From Gammaproteobacteria bacterium (GTDB lineage Bacteria > Pseudomonadota > Gammaproteobacteria > HK1): a stretch of 35,732 nt of DNA. Both the position numbers and the translations under genes were made by a program. Position 1 is the first letter of the stretch. Every line of letters begins with the position of its first letter. Location: positions 1 through 35,732 of the forward strand of contig JAJDUQ010000039.1 in the NCBI GenBank assembly GCA_022826505.1, in the 5' to 3' direction. The notes under the pieces are model-generated. The model worked only from the letters and a program-made list of their open reading frames with translations, was not told the DNA's origin and did not search any database. Shown piece by piece: positions 1 to 8,301 of this stretch.

Positions 1-1
1 G

Positions 2-370
2 TTCACCTTCCACTACGAAGGACGGTTCGCGCCCTACACGTGCACCCAGTGCGACGAAGCGTGGTGTCTGCACGCCTGTCCCGTCGATGCCATCGTGATG
101 AATCCGCTCACCGGTTCCAAGGACGTCCTCGACGACGTCTGTGTTGGCTGCAAGGTCTGTACCATCGCCTGCCCCTTCGGCACGGTGAACTACAACGCGG
201 ACACCGGCAAGGTCATCAAGTGCGACTTGTGCGGTGGCGACCCGGCGTGCGCGAAGGCGTGCCCGACCGAGGCCATCACCTACGTCGACATCGAACAGCA
301 CGGGATGGACCGGATGCGCGCCTGGGCGGCGCAGGGCGTCGATCCCAACCGTCCGCAACCGGACGCCTGA
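2..370 (+). CDS. aorA: 4Fe-4S ferredoxin-type subunit of an aldehyde oxidoreductase (5' end missing)
   Basis: The reading frame is open from the window edge, so the N-terminus is missing; 122 residues remain. Three cysteine groups are visible: CTQCDEAWCLHACP, CVGCKVCTIACP and CDLCGGDPACAKACP. They are typical of HycB/DmsB-like proteins with several [4Fe-4S] clusters. The stop is 17 nt before the start of the tungsten oxidoreductase gene, and a FAD oxidoreductase gene follows. That order matches the AorABC enzyme of Aromatoleum, where the ferredoxin subunit passes electrons from the tungsten subunit to the FAD subunit. The frame in the window contains internal GTG/ATG codons near 95, but the cysteine motif continues upstream of them, so these are not the start. 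The electron-transfer role is secure; the Aor assignment rests on gene order. Confidence 0.87.
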   Translation, partial: FTFHYEGRFAPYTCTQCDEAWCLHACPVDAIVMNPLTGSKDVLDDVCVGCKVCTIACPFGTVNYNADTGKVIKCDLCGGDPACAKACPTEAITYVDIEQHGMDRMRAWAAQGVDPNRPQPDA

Positions 371-387
371 GAGGGGAGGACCAGATC

Positions 388-2238
388 ATGGGTTGGACCA
401 GAAACGTGCTGCGGGTGAACCTCACCGAGGGCACCTGCGAGAAGGAGCCCCTCAAGATGGAGTGGGCGCAAGCCTACCTGGGGCAGCGCGGCCTTGCCTC
501 GAAGTATCTCGTCGAGGAGGTCGACCCCAGGGTCGACCCGCTCTCCCCGGACAACAAGCTCATCATGGTGACGGGGCCGCTGACCGGAACCATGGCCTCC
601 ACCGGAGGCCGCTACTCCGTGGTCACCAAGAGCCCGCTGACGGGCGCCATCGCCTGCTCGAACTCCGGCGGCTTCATCGGCGCGGAGATCAAGAACGCCG
701 GGTGGGACATGATCGTCTTCGAAGGCAGGTCGAGCTCACCGGTGTATCTCTACGTCGAGAACGAGAACGCGGAGCTGCGTCCGGCCGACGATCTCTGGGG
801 CAAGTCGGTCTGGGAGGTCGACGAGCTGCTCCACGCGAAGCACCAGGACCCGCGCCTTCGCATCGCATGCGTCGGCCGCGCGGCCGAGTCGGGCTGTCTC
901 TACTCCGCGATCGTCAATGACCTCCATCGCGCGGCGGGCCGCTCGGGTGTGGGCACCGTGATGGCGTCGAAGCATCTCAAGGCGGTCGCGGTGCGGGGCA
1001 CGAAGGGGGTCGCCGGCATCAAGGACCCGATTCGATTCATGCAGACCACCACCGAGCAGAAGGCGGTGCTCGCCGAGAATGCGGTCACCGGCCAGGGGCT
1101 GCCGGCCTACGGCACCCAGGTGCTGATGAACGTCATCAACGAGATCGGGGCGATGCCCACCCGCAACATGCGGGAGGTGAAGTTCGAAGGGGCGCACAAG
1201 ATCTCTGCGGAGGCGATGGCCGAGAAGCGCGAGAGCGACGGCCAGGCGAACCTCGTGACCAACGCCGCGTGCTTCGGCTGCACCATCGCGTGCGGGCGCA
1301 TCTCGGTGATGGACAAGGGCCATTTCACGGTCGAGAACAAGCCGAAGTACTGGGGTGCGTCCGGAGGGCTCGAGTACGAAGCGGCGTGGGCGCTGGGGTC
1401 GGACACGGGCGTCGACGATCTCGAGACTCTCACCTATGCGAACTACCTCTGCAACGAGGACGCGATGGATCCCATCTCGTTCGGAGCCACCGTCGCCGCC
1501 GCAATGGAGCTCTACGAGACCGGCGCCATCGACGACAACATCACCGGCGGCGTGAAGTTCAACTTCGGTTCCGCCGAAGCGCTCGCGAAGGCTGCGGAGA
1601 TGACCGCCACCGGCGAAGGGTTCGGCAAGGATCTCGGGCTGGGCTCGAAGCGGCTGTGCGAGAAGTACGGCCGACCGGAGCTCTCGATGACTGTCAAGGG
1701 CCAGGAGTTCCCCGCCTACGACCCACGCGGCATTCAGGGCATGGGGCTGACCTACGCGACCTCGAATCGTGGCGCATGCCACCTGCGCAGCTACACCGTC
1801 GCATCCGAGGTGCTCGGCATTCCCGAGAAGACGGACCCACTGGTGACCGACGGCAAGCCGGGTCTCGTCAAGGCGTTCCAGGACGCCACCGCCGCGGTGG
1901 ACTCGTCCGGACTGTGCGTGTTCACCACCTTCGCGTGGACGCTGGACAACATCGCGCCGCAGGTCGATGCGGCCTGCGACGGCGAGTGGACGGCGGAGCG
2001 GCTGCTGGAGGTCGGCGAGCGGGTGTGGAACCTGGAGCGTCAGTTCAACAACGCGGCCGGGTTCACCGCCGCGGACGACTCGCTCCCGAAGCGGCTCGTC
2101 GAAGAGGGTGCCAACACCGGACCGGCGGAGGGCAAGACGAATGGTCTCGCCCAGATGCTGCCGGAGTACTACGAGATTCGGGGCTGGACTCCGGACGGAG
2201 TGCCCTCGAACGAGACGGTGGAGCGGTTGAGGCTCTGA
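388..2238 (+). CDS. aorB: Tungsten-containing aldehyde:ferredoxin oxidoreductase, catalytic subunit
   Basis: This 616-residue protein has the usual AOR family length. It oxidises aldehydes to carboxylic acids at a tungsten-bispterin site. The N-terminal domain (about residues 1-210) has the family pattern, with GPLTGTMASTGGRYSVVTKSPLTG at 63-86 and the SGGFIGAEIKNAGWD stretch. The [4Fe-4S] ligands are visible as C295-x2-C298-x3-C302 (ACFGCTIAC) plus the distant C510 in DSSGLC. Pterin-binding-type motifs DPRG (445-448) and SNRGACHL (459-466) are present. The start at 388 follows a strong GAGGGGAGGA ribosome site. It is preceded by a ferredoxin gene and followed, after a 94-nt spacer holding a perfect hairpin, by a FAD oxidoreductase. 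The substrate cannot be read from sequence. Cofactor synthesis genes are not in the window. Confidence 0.95.
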   Translation: MGWTRNVLRVNLTEGTCEKEPLKMEWAQAYLGQRGLASKYLVEEVDPRVDPLSPDNKLIMVTGPLTGTMASTGGRYSVVTKSPLTGAIACSNSGGFIGAEIKNAGWDMIVFEGRSSSPVYLYVENENAELRPADDLWGKSVWEVDELLHAKHQDPRLRIACVGRAAESGCLYSAIVNDLHRAAGRSGVGTVMASKHLKAVAVRGTKGVAGIKDPIRFMQTTTEQKAVLAENAVTGQGLPAYGTQVLMNVINEIGAMPTRNMREVKFEGAHKISAEAMAEKRESDGQANLVTNAACFGCTIACGRISVMDKGHFTVENKPKYWGASGGLEYEAAWALGSDTGVDDLETLTYANYLCNEDAMDPISFGATVAAAMELYETGAIDDNITGGVKFNFGSAEALAKAAEMTATGEGFGKDLGLGSKRLCEKYGRPELSMTVKGQEFPAYDPRGIQGMGLTYATSNRGACHLRSYTVASEVLGIPEKTDPLVTDGKPGLVKAFQDATAAVDSSGLCVFTTFAWTLDNIAPQVDAACDGEWTAERLLEVGERVWNLERQFNNAAGFTAADDSLPKRLVEEGANTGPAEGKTNGLAQMLPEYYEIRGWTPDGVPSNETVERLRL

Positions 2239-2254
2239 CATCCCGGAGGTGTCA

Positions 2255-2293
2255 CGCCACGGGCGGGATGGTGGTCCCGTCCCGCCCGTGGCG
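2255..2293 (+). other. Perfect intercistronic hairpin in the aor operon
   Basis: CGCCACGGGCGGGA at 2255-2268 is the exact reverse complement of TCCCGCCCGTGGCG at 2280-2293, with an 11-nt loop. This gives a 14-bp GC-rich stem starting 16 nt after the aorB stop and ending 39 nt before the FAD-subunit start. No T run follows, so it looks more like an mRNA-processing, stabilising or partial-termination element than a classical terminator. Confidence 0.7.
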
Positions 2294-2332
2294 ATTCGCA
2301 GTCCGCATCCGCGACTTCAGGGGAGCCGAGAC

Positions 2333-3619
2333 ATGCATCACGTGATCATCGGAGCGGGCCCCGCCGGCGTCATCGCGGCGGAGACGCTGCGCAAGGCCGA
2401 CGGCGCGTCGAGGGTGACAATCGTCGGAGACGAGCCGGAACCGCCGTACTCGCGCATGGCCATTCCGTACCTGCTGGCCGACGACATCGACGAGGCCGGC
2501 ACGTATCTGCGCAAGCAGGACAGCCACTACGAAGATTGTGGAATCAATGTTGTCCGGGATCGGGTGAAGCGCGTCGATCGCGCCACGAAGACGCTCGTCC
2601 TCGCCGGAGATCGGACGTTGAGCTACGACAGGCTTCTCGTCGCCTCCGGTTCCCATCCGGCGGTGCCGCCCGTGCCGGGCATCGATCTGCCGGGGGTGCA
2701 CGCCTGCTGGACGATGGAGGACGCACGCCACATTCTGCGCCTTGCGCAGAAGGGCGCTCCGGTGCTGCTGATCGGGGCCGGCTTCATCGGCTGCATCATC
2801 CTCGAAGCGCTCGTGCGCCGCGGAGTGAGCCTCTCAGTGGTGGAGATGGAGAACCGCATGGTGTCGCGGATGCTGGACGAAACCGCGGGCGGTCACCTCG
2901 GGCGCTGGTGCCGGAGCAAGGGTATCGCCGTGCACACCTCGGCCAGGGTCGAGGCAATCGAGCGCGGCAGCGGCTCGAACCTCGTTGCCCGGCTCGACAG
3001 CGGCGTCACGGTGGAGGCGGCGCTCGTCATCCGAGCGACCGGCGTTGCCCCGAACGTCGATTTCCTCGAAGGCACCGGCGTTGAAATCGGTAACGGAGTC
3101 AGGGTCGACCGGCACCTCAGGAGCACCGATTCCGACATCTACGCGGCTGGAGACGTGGCCGAGGGCCGCGACTTCTCGACCGGCGGATACTCGGTGCACG
3201 CGATCCAGCCGACCGCGGCGGATCACGCCCGGGTCGCCGCGCTCAACATGGCGGGCCGCAACGTCGTTCACCAGGGCAGCGTCAACATGAACGTCCTCGA
3301 CACCGTTGGACTCGTCTCGTGCTCCTTCGGTCTGTGGATGGGTGTCGACGGCGGCACCTCGGCAGTGCTCGATGCACCGGACCGTTACCGGTACGTCAAC
3401 CTGCAGTTCGAGGACGATGTGCTGGTGGGCGCGAGCACCCTGGGGCATACCGAGTCGGTCGGAATCCTGCGCGGCCTCATCCAGAGCCGCCTGCGCCTCG
3501 GCAAGTGGGCGGACCGGCTGCGCGAGGATCCCACCCGCATCGGCGAGGCCTACGTCGCGCGGCGCCAGACGGTGGGTGCGAACGCCTACGCTTTCTCTCT
3601 CGGCCCCGTCACGCACTGA
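2333..3619 (+). CDS. aorC: FAD-dependent NAD(P)-disulphide-type oxidoreductase, probable AorC electron-transfer subunit
   Basis: This 428-residue flavoprotein belongs to the nitrite-reductase/rubredoxin-reductase branch of the pyridine nucleotide-disulphide oxidoreductases. The FAD-binding fold starts at once (MHHVIIGAGPAG, GxGxxG at 7-12), the NAD(P)-binding fold has GAGFIG at 148-153, and the second FAD motif DIYAAGDVAEG is near 268-278. No redox-active CxxxxC disulphide is visible, so it is an electron-transfer rather than a disulphide reductase type. Start 2333 was chosen because the Rossmann strand begins right there and GGGGAGCC precedes it. By position it should connect the Aor ferredoxin subunit to NAD+. 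The Aor assignment is inferred from gene order; a stand-alone ferredoxin reductase is the alternative. Confidence 0.88.
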   Translation: MHHVIIGAGPAGVIAAETLRKADGASRVTIVGDEPEPPYSRMAIPYLLADDIDEAGTYLRKQDSHYEDCGINVVRDRVKRVDRATKTLVLAGDRTLSYDRLLVASGSHPAVPPVPGIDLPGVHACWTMEDARHILRLAQKGAPVLLIGAGFIGCIILEALVRRGVSLSVVEMENRMVSRMLDETAGGHLGRWCRSKGIAVHTSARVEAIERGSGSNLVARLDSGVTVEAALVIRATGVAPNVDFLEGTGVEIGNGVRVDRHLRSTDSDIYAAGDVAEGRDFSTGGYSVHAIQPTAADHARVAALNMAGRNVVHQGSVNMNVLDTVGLVSCSFGLWMGVDGGTSAVLDAPDRYRYVNLQFEDDVLVGASTLGHTESVGILRGLIQSRLRLGKWADRLREDPTRIGEAYVARRQTVGANAYAFSLGPVTH

Positions 3620-3630
3620 GTCGAGGCTGT

Positions 3631-3669
3631 CATCTCGCGATGGAGACGACGCGTCTGCATCGCGAGATG
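3631..3669 (+). promoter_or_regulatory. Long hairpin containing both candidate start codons of the next gene
   Basis: CATCTCGCGATG (3631-3642) is the exact reverse complement of CATCGCGAGATG (3658-3669). Inside them AGACG (3644-3648) pairs with CGTCT (3652-3656) around the loop ACG. The result is 17 bp of stem with one G-G mismatch. The ATG at 3640 lies in the left arm and the ATG at 3667 in the right arm. It starts 11 nt after the aorC stop. A translational gate or a 3' end stabiliser for the aor transcript would both fit. Confidence 0.72.
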
Positions 3670-3930
3670 ACCATCACCCACGCGGAGTTCCTCCGCTCGC
3701 TGGTCCATGCCGTGGCACCCGCCACGTTCACCGTCGACGGCCTGTCCGTCTCGGTCGTCGGCGCTCCCGGGAAGGTCGAGATCACGCTCTCCGAACAACG
3801 CGAGCGCCGCATCGCGCTGCTGCGCCTGCCGGTGGTCGACGTGGAGATCGAGCTTTCGGGATTCGAGCCCGAGGCGCTCGAACGGTTCCTCGCGCAGTTC
3901 GACAGATCGTTTCAGCGTGGCGGGGGGTAG
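3640..3930 (+). CDS. Small unrecognised protein downstream of aorC
   Basis: I do not recognise this protein. From ATG 3640 it has 96 residues; from ATG 3667 it has 87. It has alternating hydrophobic stretches that look like three or more beta-strands (TFTVDGLSVSVVG, KVEITLSEQ, RRIALLRLPVVDVEIELSGF), then a helix-like EPEALERFLAQFDRSF and the C-terminus RGGG. The Gly-rich tail recalls MoaD-like sulphur carriers, which also occur in aor operons, but a long helix directly before the tail does not fit the MoaD fold. Codon use matches its neighbours and the convergent gene ends 61 nt beyond, so it is probably real. No good ribosome site precedes either start, and both starts are inside a hairpin. 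Confidence 0.6.
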   Translation: METTRLHREMTITHAEFLRSLVHAVAPATFTVDGLSVSVVGAPGKVEITLSEQRERRIALLRLPVVDVEIELSGFEPEALERFLAQFDRSFQRGGG

Positions 3931-3991
3931 CTCTCGTCGGCCGCGAAGGGAGTTGCTCCCCCAGGCAATCTTCGCCGTCATGCCCGGGCGA

Positions 3992-5632
3992 TCACAGCCT
4001 TTCAGCCTGCTCGCGAAGCTTGAACTTCTGAACCTTCCCCGTCGAGGTCTTCGGCAGCGGTCCGAACACCACCGTGCGCGGCGCCTTGAAGTGCGCCATG
4101 CTCTCGCGGCAGAAGGTGATGATGTCCTCCTCGGTGATGTCGTTCGACCCCGGAAGCAGCGTCACGAATGCGCAAGGAGTCTCGCCCCACTTCTCGTCGG
4201 GCCGGGCGACTACCGCCGCCTCCAGCACCGCCGGGTGGCGGTACAGCGTGTCCTCGATCTCGATGGAAGAGATGTTCTCTCCCCCTGAAATGATGATGTC
4301 CTTCGATCGATCCTTGAGCTGAACGTAGCCGTCGGGGTGCACGACCCCGAGGTCGCCCGAATGGAACCATCCACCGGAAAACGCCTCCTCGGTTGCGGCC
4401 GGATTCCTGAGGTAGCCCTTCATCACGATATTGCCGCGAAACATCACTTCGCCAATCGTCTCGCCGTCCTTCGGTACCGGCGTCATCGTCTCCGGGTCCA
4501 TCACCTCCAGGGAGTCGAGCACGTGGTAGCGCACGCCCTGTCGGGCGTTGCGCTCCGCCTGCTCCGCCATCGGAAGGTCGTTCCACTCGTTCTTCCAGGC
4601 GCAGATCACCGCAGGTCCGTACGTCTCGGTGAGGCCGTAGACGTGGGTGACCTTGAACCCTTCCCGCTCCATGCGTTCCAGCACCGCGGCGGGCGGGGGG
4701 GCGGCCGCGGTCATCACGTTCACGGGATGCGAGAACGAACGCCGCTCCGCATCGCTCGCATTCAGGATCATCCCCAGCACCACCGGCGCGCCGCACATGT
4801 GCGTCACGCCGTTCTCGGCGATTGCCCGGTAGATGGCGCTCGCCTCCACCCTGCGCATGCAGATGCTCGTCCCACCGATCGCGGCCAGCGTCCACGGGAA
4901 GCACCACCCGTTGCAGTGGAACATCGGCAGTGTCCACAGGTAGACGGGGTGGTGCGCAAGGTTCCAGCCGACGATGTTCGACAACGCATTGAGATATGCG
5001 CCGCGGTGGTGGTAGACGACCCCCTTGGGGTTCCCGGTGGTGCCCGAGGTGTAGTTGAGCGAGATTGCGCGCCACTCGTCGTCCGGGTTCGACCACCGGA
5101 ACGCCGAATCGCCCTCTTCGAGCAGCGCCTCGTAATCGATGTCGCCGATGCGCTTGCCGCCCGCGGCATGTGGGTCGTCGATGTCGACGACGATCGGAGG
5201 ATGTCGAATCCGGGAGAGCGCGTCCGCGACCACCGGCGAGAACTCCCGGTCCGTGAGCAACACCTTCGCACCACCGTGTTCGAGGATGAACGCGACGGTT
5301 GCCGCGTCGAGCCGAATGTTGATGGTGTTGAGCACCGCGCCGAGCATCGGCACCCCGAAGCTCGCCTCGTAGATGGCGCGGACGTTCGGCGCGAAGACCG
5401 CCACGCAGTCGCCGGTGCCGACGCCACGTGCCGCGAGCGCGGAAGCGAGGCGCCGGCAGCGTGCGTAGGTCTCGGACCAGGTGAAGCGGCGCTCGCCGTC
5501 GATGACGGAGAGGTGGTCCGGGTAGACGGAGGCGGCGCGTTCGACAAACGTGAGGGGCGTGAGCGGAGTGAAGTTCGCCGGTGTTCGGCCGAGGTCCGTC
5601 TCGAATGGATTGGTGGATTGCCCTGCGCTCAT
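3992..5632 (-). CDS. Acyl-CoA synthetase (AMP-forming), AMP-binding family
   Basis: This 546-residue enzyme of the ANL superfamily activates a carboxylic acid with ATP and CoA. The P-loop-like motif LNYTSGTTGNPKGVVYHHRG is intact, as are the HVYGLTETYGPAVICAW motif (A5), GWFHSGDLGVVHPDGYVQLKDRSKDIIISGGENISS (A7-A8 hinge) and the C-terminal catalytic lysine in KTSTGKVQKFKLRE. The sequence style (MFHCNGWCFPWTLAAIGGTSICMRRV) matches the acyl-activating group with short- and medium-chain ligases and the DmdB-like proteins. An in-frame upstream extension to 5770 exists, but AGGAG lies 8 nt before the ATG at 5632 and family similarity begins there. It is divergent from a thioesterase gene, so the pair may control one acyl-CoA pool. 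The substrate is unknown. Confidence 0.93.
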   Translation of the reverse strand: MSAGQSTNPFETDLGRTPANFTPLTPLTFVERAASVYPDHLSVIDGERRFTWSETYARCRRLASALAARGVGTGDCVAVFAPNVRAIYEASFGVPMLGAVLNTINIRLDAATVAFILEHGGAKVLLTDREFSPVVADALSRIRHPPIVVDIDDPHAAGGKRIGDIDYEALLEEGDSAFRWSNPDDEWRAISLNYTSGTTGNPKGVVYHHRGAYLNALSNIVGWNLAHHPVYLWTLPMFHCNGWCFPWTLAAIGGTSICMRRVEASAIYRAIAENGVTHMCGAPVVLGMILNASDAERRSFSHPVNVMTAAAPPPAAVLERMEREGFKVTHVYGLTETYGPAVICAWKNEWNDLPMAEQAERNARQGVRYHVLDSLEVMDPETMTPVPKDGETIGEVMFRGNIVMKGYLRNPAATEEAFSGGWFHSGDLGVVHPDGYVQLKDRSKDIIISGGENISSIEIEDTLYRHPAVLEAAVVARPDEKWGETPCAFVTLLPGSNDITEEDIITFCRESMAHFKAPRTVVFGPLPKTSTGKVQKFKLREQAERL

Positions 5633-5908
5633 TCTCGATGCTCCTGGTCCGAGTCCTCCGGCGTGGCTCGGGTCGTAGGAATTGCGATTGACCGGTTCGT
5701 CGCGAAAGCCCTTCATGCACAGCCGGTGGCGAGGGACAGCGCCCGGCAGACCCCGTGCATCTACCGGCAATAGACAGAACCATACACACGTTGGTCCCCA
5801 TTGTTTATCGTCGAATCCGATGCGGATCGTTCTCCGGATTTACCGAGGTGTCCGATATCGCGCAACATTCACGGGTTCGGATCGTATCGAAGTCCCGGAG
5901 CTGCGAAC
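5633..5908. promoter_or_regulatory. Divergent intergenic region, acyl-CoA synthetase / thioesterase
   Basis: This 276-nt spacer between two divergent starts must carry both promoters. It is more AT-rich around 5770-5880 than its neighbours. I see good ribosome sites at both edges but no clear paired -35/-10 boxes. Confidence 0.4.
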
Positions 5909-6355
5909 ATGAGCGACATGCGACACCCACCCGCGGGCGAGGCCGAGCTTCGCACCGTCGCGATGCCGGCGGACACCAACCCGTACGGCGACATCTTCGG
6001 CGGCTGGCTGCTCGCTCAGATGGACGTCGCAGGTGGAACTCATGCGATGGCGCGGACCGGCGGACGGGTCGCCACCGTCGGCATCGAGGCGATGAGCTTT
6101 CATCGTCCGGTCTACGTCGGAGACCTCGTGAGCTGTCATTGCCGGACCGAGCGCATCGGCCGCACGTCGATTACCGTACACGTCGAGACGTGGGTGCGCC
6201 GCACGCGGTCCGACGAGCCGCCGGAGGAAATCAAGGTCACCGAGGGCATGTTCACCTACGTCGCCCTGGCCGAGGAGGGCGGCAAGCGCGTCATCGACGG
6301 GAGCCGCAACCTGCCGTCGACTGACGGTGTCGAGACCTCGAACCAACTCGGGTAG
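5909..6355 (+). CDS. Hotdog-fold acyl-CoA thioesterase (YciA-like)
   Basis: This 148-residue single hotdog domain hydrolyses acyl-CoA to free acid and CoA. The family pattern is clear: RTVAMPADTNPYGDIFGGWLLAQMDVAGG near residues 14-42 holds the catalytic Asn/Asp region and the long hotdog helix, followed by FHRPVYVGDLVSCHCRTERIGRTSITVHVETW. The length is close to that of YciA/BACH-type single-domain enzymes. GGAG lies 8 nt before the ATG at 5909. It is transcribed away from the acyl-CoA synthetase gene; opposing ligase and thioesterase activities would allow recovery of free CoA. No membrane or export signal is seen, so it should act in the cytoplasm. Confidence 0.9.
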   Translation: MSDMRHPPAGEAELRTVAMPADTNPYGDIFGGWLLAQMDVAGGTHAMARTGGRVATVGIEAMSFHRPVYVGDLVSCHCRTERIGRTSITVHVETWVRRTRSDEPPEEIKVTEGMFTYVALAEEGGKRVIDGSRNLPSTDGVETSNQLG

Positions 6356-6606
6356 CGACAATCGAGTGTTTTGCTTCGCCCCCCGGCCTTGACCGGCGCT
6401 CGCTTGACACCCGCAAGTGATGTCTGCAAGGTCGAATGAGACTGAACGCTCGGCACTCGTCGGGCTACCGGCCCTGGCCGTCGGTCCGAGCATGACTGGA
6501 GGTCATCCGCCACGTCCGGCGCGGCCTCGGGAATCGCATGCTACTCATCGATCCCTCCACCTCCGCCGCCGGCCCGAGCGATTCTTGCAACCGGGAGGAA
6601 CACCGC

Positions 6607-8184
6607 ATGTCAACAACGCGAATCACCGTCATGGCCACTCCGACGTCGAGTCGGCGCCTGAGATCGCTCATCGGCGCCTGCCTGCTGACAATCATGACGC
6701 CGGCCATGGCCGACGATGCGCACGTCGTGTATGCGTATGGTGCCGAGGCGGTCAATCTCGATGCGGCGGACGCCATCGATGGCCCGTCGTTCGATGTCGT
6801 GTACAACGTCCACGAGGGACTCGTCGGGCTCTCCGAGACGGGCGAGATAGTGCCGGTACTGGCCACGTCCTGGTCACTCTCCGACGATCGACTGAGCTGG
6901 ACGTTCAACCTTCGCGAGGGAGTGAAGTTTCACGACGGCACGGATTTCGACGCCGATGTCGTCAAGTTCAACTTCGACCGGGTGATGGATGCCGCCAACG
7001 AGCTTGCCAACGTCAAGCAGTGGGAGCCGCACATCGCGTCGGTGGAAGCGGTCGATGCATTCACGGTAAAGATCAACACGAAGAAGCCCTACGGAAGTCT
7101 CCTGAGCCTGCTCGCAAGCGATTTCGGCAAGCTCATGAACAGTCCGGACGCGGTGGCGGAGCACGGCGACAAGTACGGCAGGAATCCCGTCGGTACCGGT
7201 CCGTTCGTGTTCGATTCCTGGACCCCCGGTGTGAAGCTGGTTCTGAAGAAGAACCCGGACTACTGGGGAGGCGCGCCCGCCATCGGTTCCGTGGAGTATC
7301 GGCCGAGCCCCGAAGGCAGTGCGCGCGTGCTCGCGCTCGAATCCGGCGACGTCGACCTCATCAACCAGGTGCCCGCTCAGGATCTGGCGCGCCTCCGGGA
7401 GAGCGACGAGTACGGATTGTCCAACCGGACGATTTCCCGGTTGTTCTACTGGGCGTTCAACCATACGAAGGACGTGTGGTCGAACCCCCGGATACGCATC
7501 GCGCTGAACCGGGCCGTCGACCGACAGAGCATCGTCGACAACGTGCTCTACGGCGCGGGCGAAGCCGCCAATTCCTACGTCTCCCCGACCGTCTACGGCT
7601 CCACCCCGATCGACGTCTACGAATACGATCCGGCCGCTGCGAGGAAGATGCTGGAAGAGGCGAACTTCCCGTTCGACCGTACGTTCGTCGTCTACATCAC
7701 CGAGGGCCGGTACTACCAGGATCGGCAGGTTGCCGAGGCACTGCAGGGGATGCTGCAGGAGATCGGCCTGAAGATTCAGCTCGAAGTCATCGAGTGGGGA
7801 GCGTTCGTCGACGCGGTCTGGTTCACGCCCGCCGAAGACGCGGCGGCGCAAGCCCGTGACATCGTGCAGACCTCGTACGGCACCGAGGACCCGCCGACGT
7901 GGATGCGCCAGACGCTGACGAGCTACAACTGGCCGAAGAACGGATTCAACGAAGCGTTCTACGGGAACGAGGAAGTCGACCGGCTGATCGACGCCGCGAA
8001 CGAGTCCACCGACCTGGAGGAGCGAAAGGCCATTCTGGCGGACATCCAGAAGAACCTCGTCGAAGACCCGCCCTGGCTCATCACCCACTTCGAGCAGGCG
8101 GTCGTTGCTCACAAGGCGAAGCTCGCCGGATTGACGCTGTCGCCCGCCGGCCGCGTCGGATTCAAGAGTGCGAGCATGCGCTGA
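6607..8184 (+). CDS. Peptide-type ABC transporter substrate-binding protein (SBP family 5)
   Basis: This 525-residue exported protein has a Sec signal peptide (RR at 16-17, hydrophobic core, cleavage after AMA near residue 35). The mature part follows the DppA/OppA pattern: VVYNVHEGLVGLSETGEIVPVLATSW, then LSWTFNLREGVKFHDGTDFDADVVKFNFDRV, VGTGPFVFDSWTPG, and the C-terminal RKMLEEANFP region. It should bind di- or oligopeptides or a similar solute in the periplasm. GGGAGG lies 8 nt before the ATG at 6607; the frame extends further upstream but without signal-peptide logic. Two permease genes follow, separated by 263 nt that include a strong hairpin. No ATPase gene is in this cluster. The ligand is unknown; the nearby peptidases favour peptides. 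Confidence 0.93.
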   Translation: MSTTRITVMATPTSSRRLRSLIGACLLTIMTPAMADDAHVVYAYGAEAVNLDAADAIDGPSFDVVYNVHEGLVGLSETGEIVPVLATSWSLSDDRLSWTFNLREGVKFHDGTDFDADVVKFNFDRVMDAANELANVKQWEPHIASVEAVDAFTVKINTKKPYGSLLSLLASDFGKLMNSPDAVAEHGDKYGRNPVGTGPFVFDSWTPGVKLVLKKNPDYWGGAPAIGSVEYRPSPEGSARVLALESGDVDLINQVPAQDLARLRESDEYGLSNRTISRLFYWAFNHTKDVWSNPRIRIALNRAVDRQSIVDNVLYGAGEAANSYVSPTVYGSTPIDVYEYDPAAARKMLEEANFPFDRTFVVYITEGRYYQDRQVAEALQGMLQEIGLKIQLEVIEWGAFVDAVWFTPAEDAAAQARDIVQTSYGTEDPPTWMRQTLTSYNWPKNGFNEAFYGNEEVDRLIDAANESTDLEERKAILADIQKNLVEDPPWLITHFEQAVVAHKAKLAGLTLSPAGRVGFKSASMR

Positions 8185-8268
8185 GTGAGGCGGGTCCGGC
8201 GCGGCCCCGAGCGGCCTGACCGATGCGTCGTCCGGCTCGTGCCCGATACCCGCCTGATTCTCTCCATA

Positions 8269-8301
8269 ACCGGAATCGTGCGACACACGCGCGATTCCGG
8301 T
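8269..8301 (+). other. Hairpin between binding-protein and permease genes
   Basis: ACCGGAATCG (8269-8278) pairs exactly with CGATTCCGGT (8292-8301). The stem continues inward with a T-G wobble and GCG/CGC, leaving the loop ACACA. It lies 84 nt after the binding-protein stop and 146 nt before the permease start, with no T run. Such hairpins commonly let a binding protein be made in excess of its membrane components; that role is inferred here. Confidence 0.65.

Noticed and set aside
736-2241. A 501-codon frame antisense to the aldehyde oxidoreductase
   Set aside because: Arg/His/Gly-rich composition with no family features; a shadow of aorB.
3640-3930. Small gene product as a MoaD-type sulphur carrier because it ends RGGG
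   Set aside because: The residues before the tail look helical rather than the MoaD end, and no ubiquitin-like pattern is visible. Kept as unknown.
6404-6409. TTGACA as the promoter of the first binding-protein gene
   Set aside because: No -10-like hexamer is found at 16-18 nt downstream, so a single -35 match is not enough.
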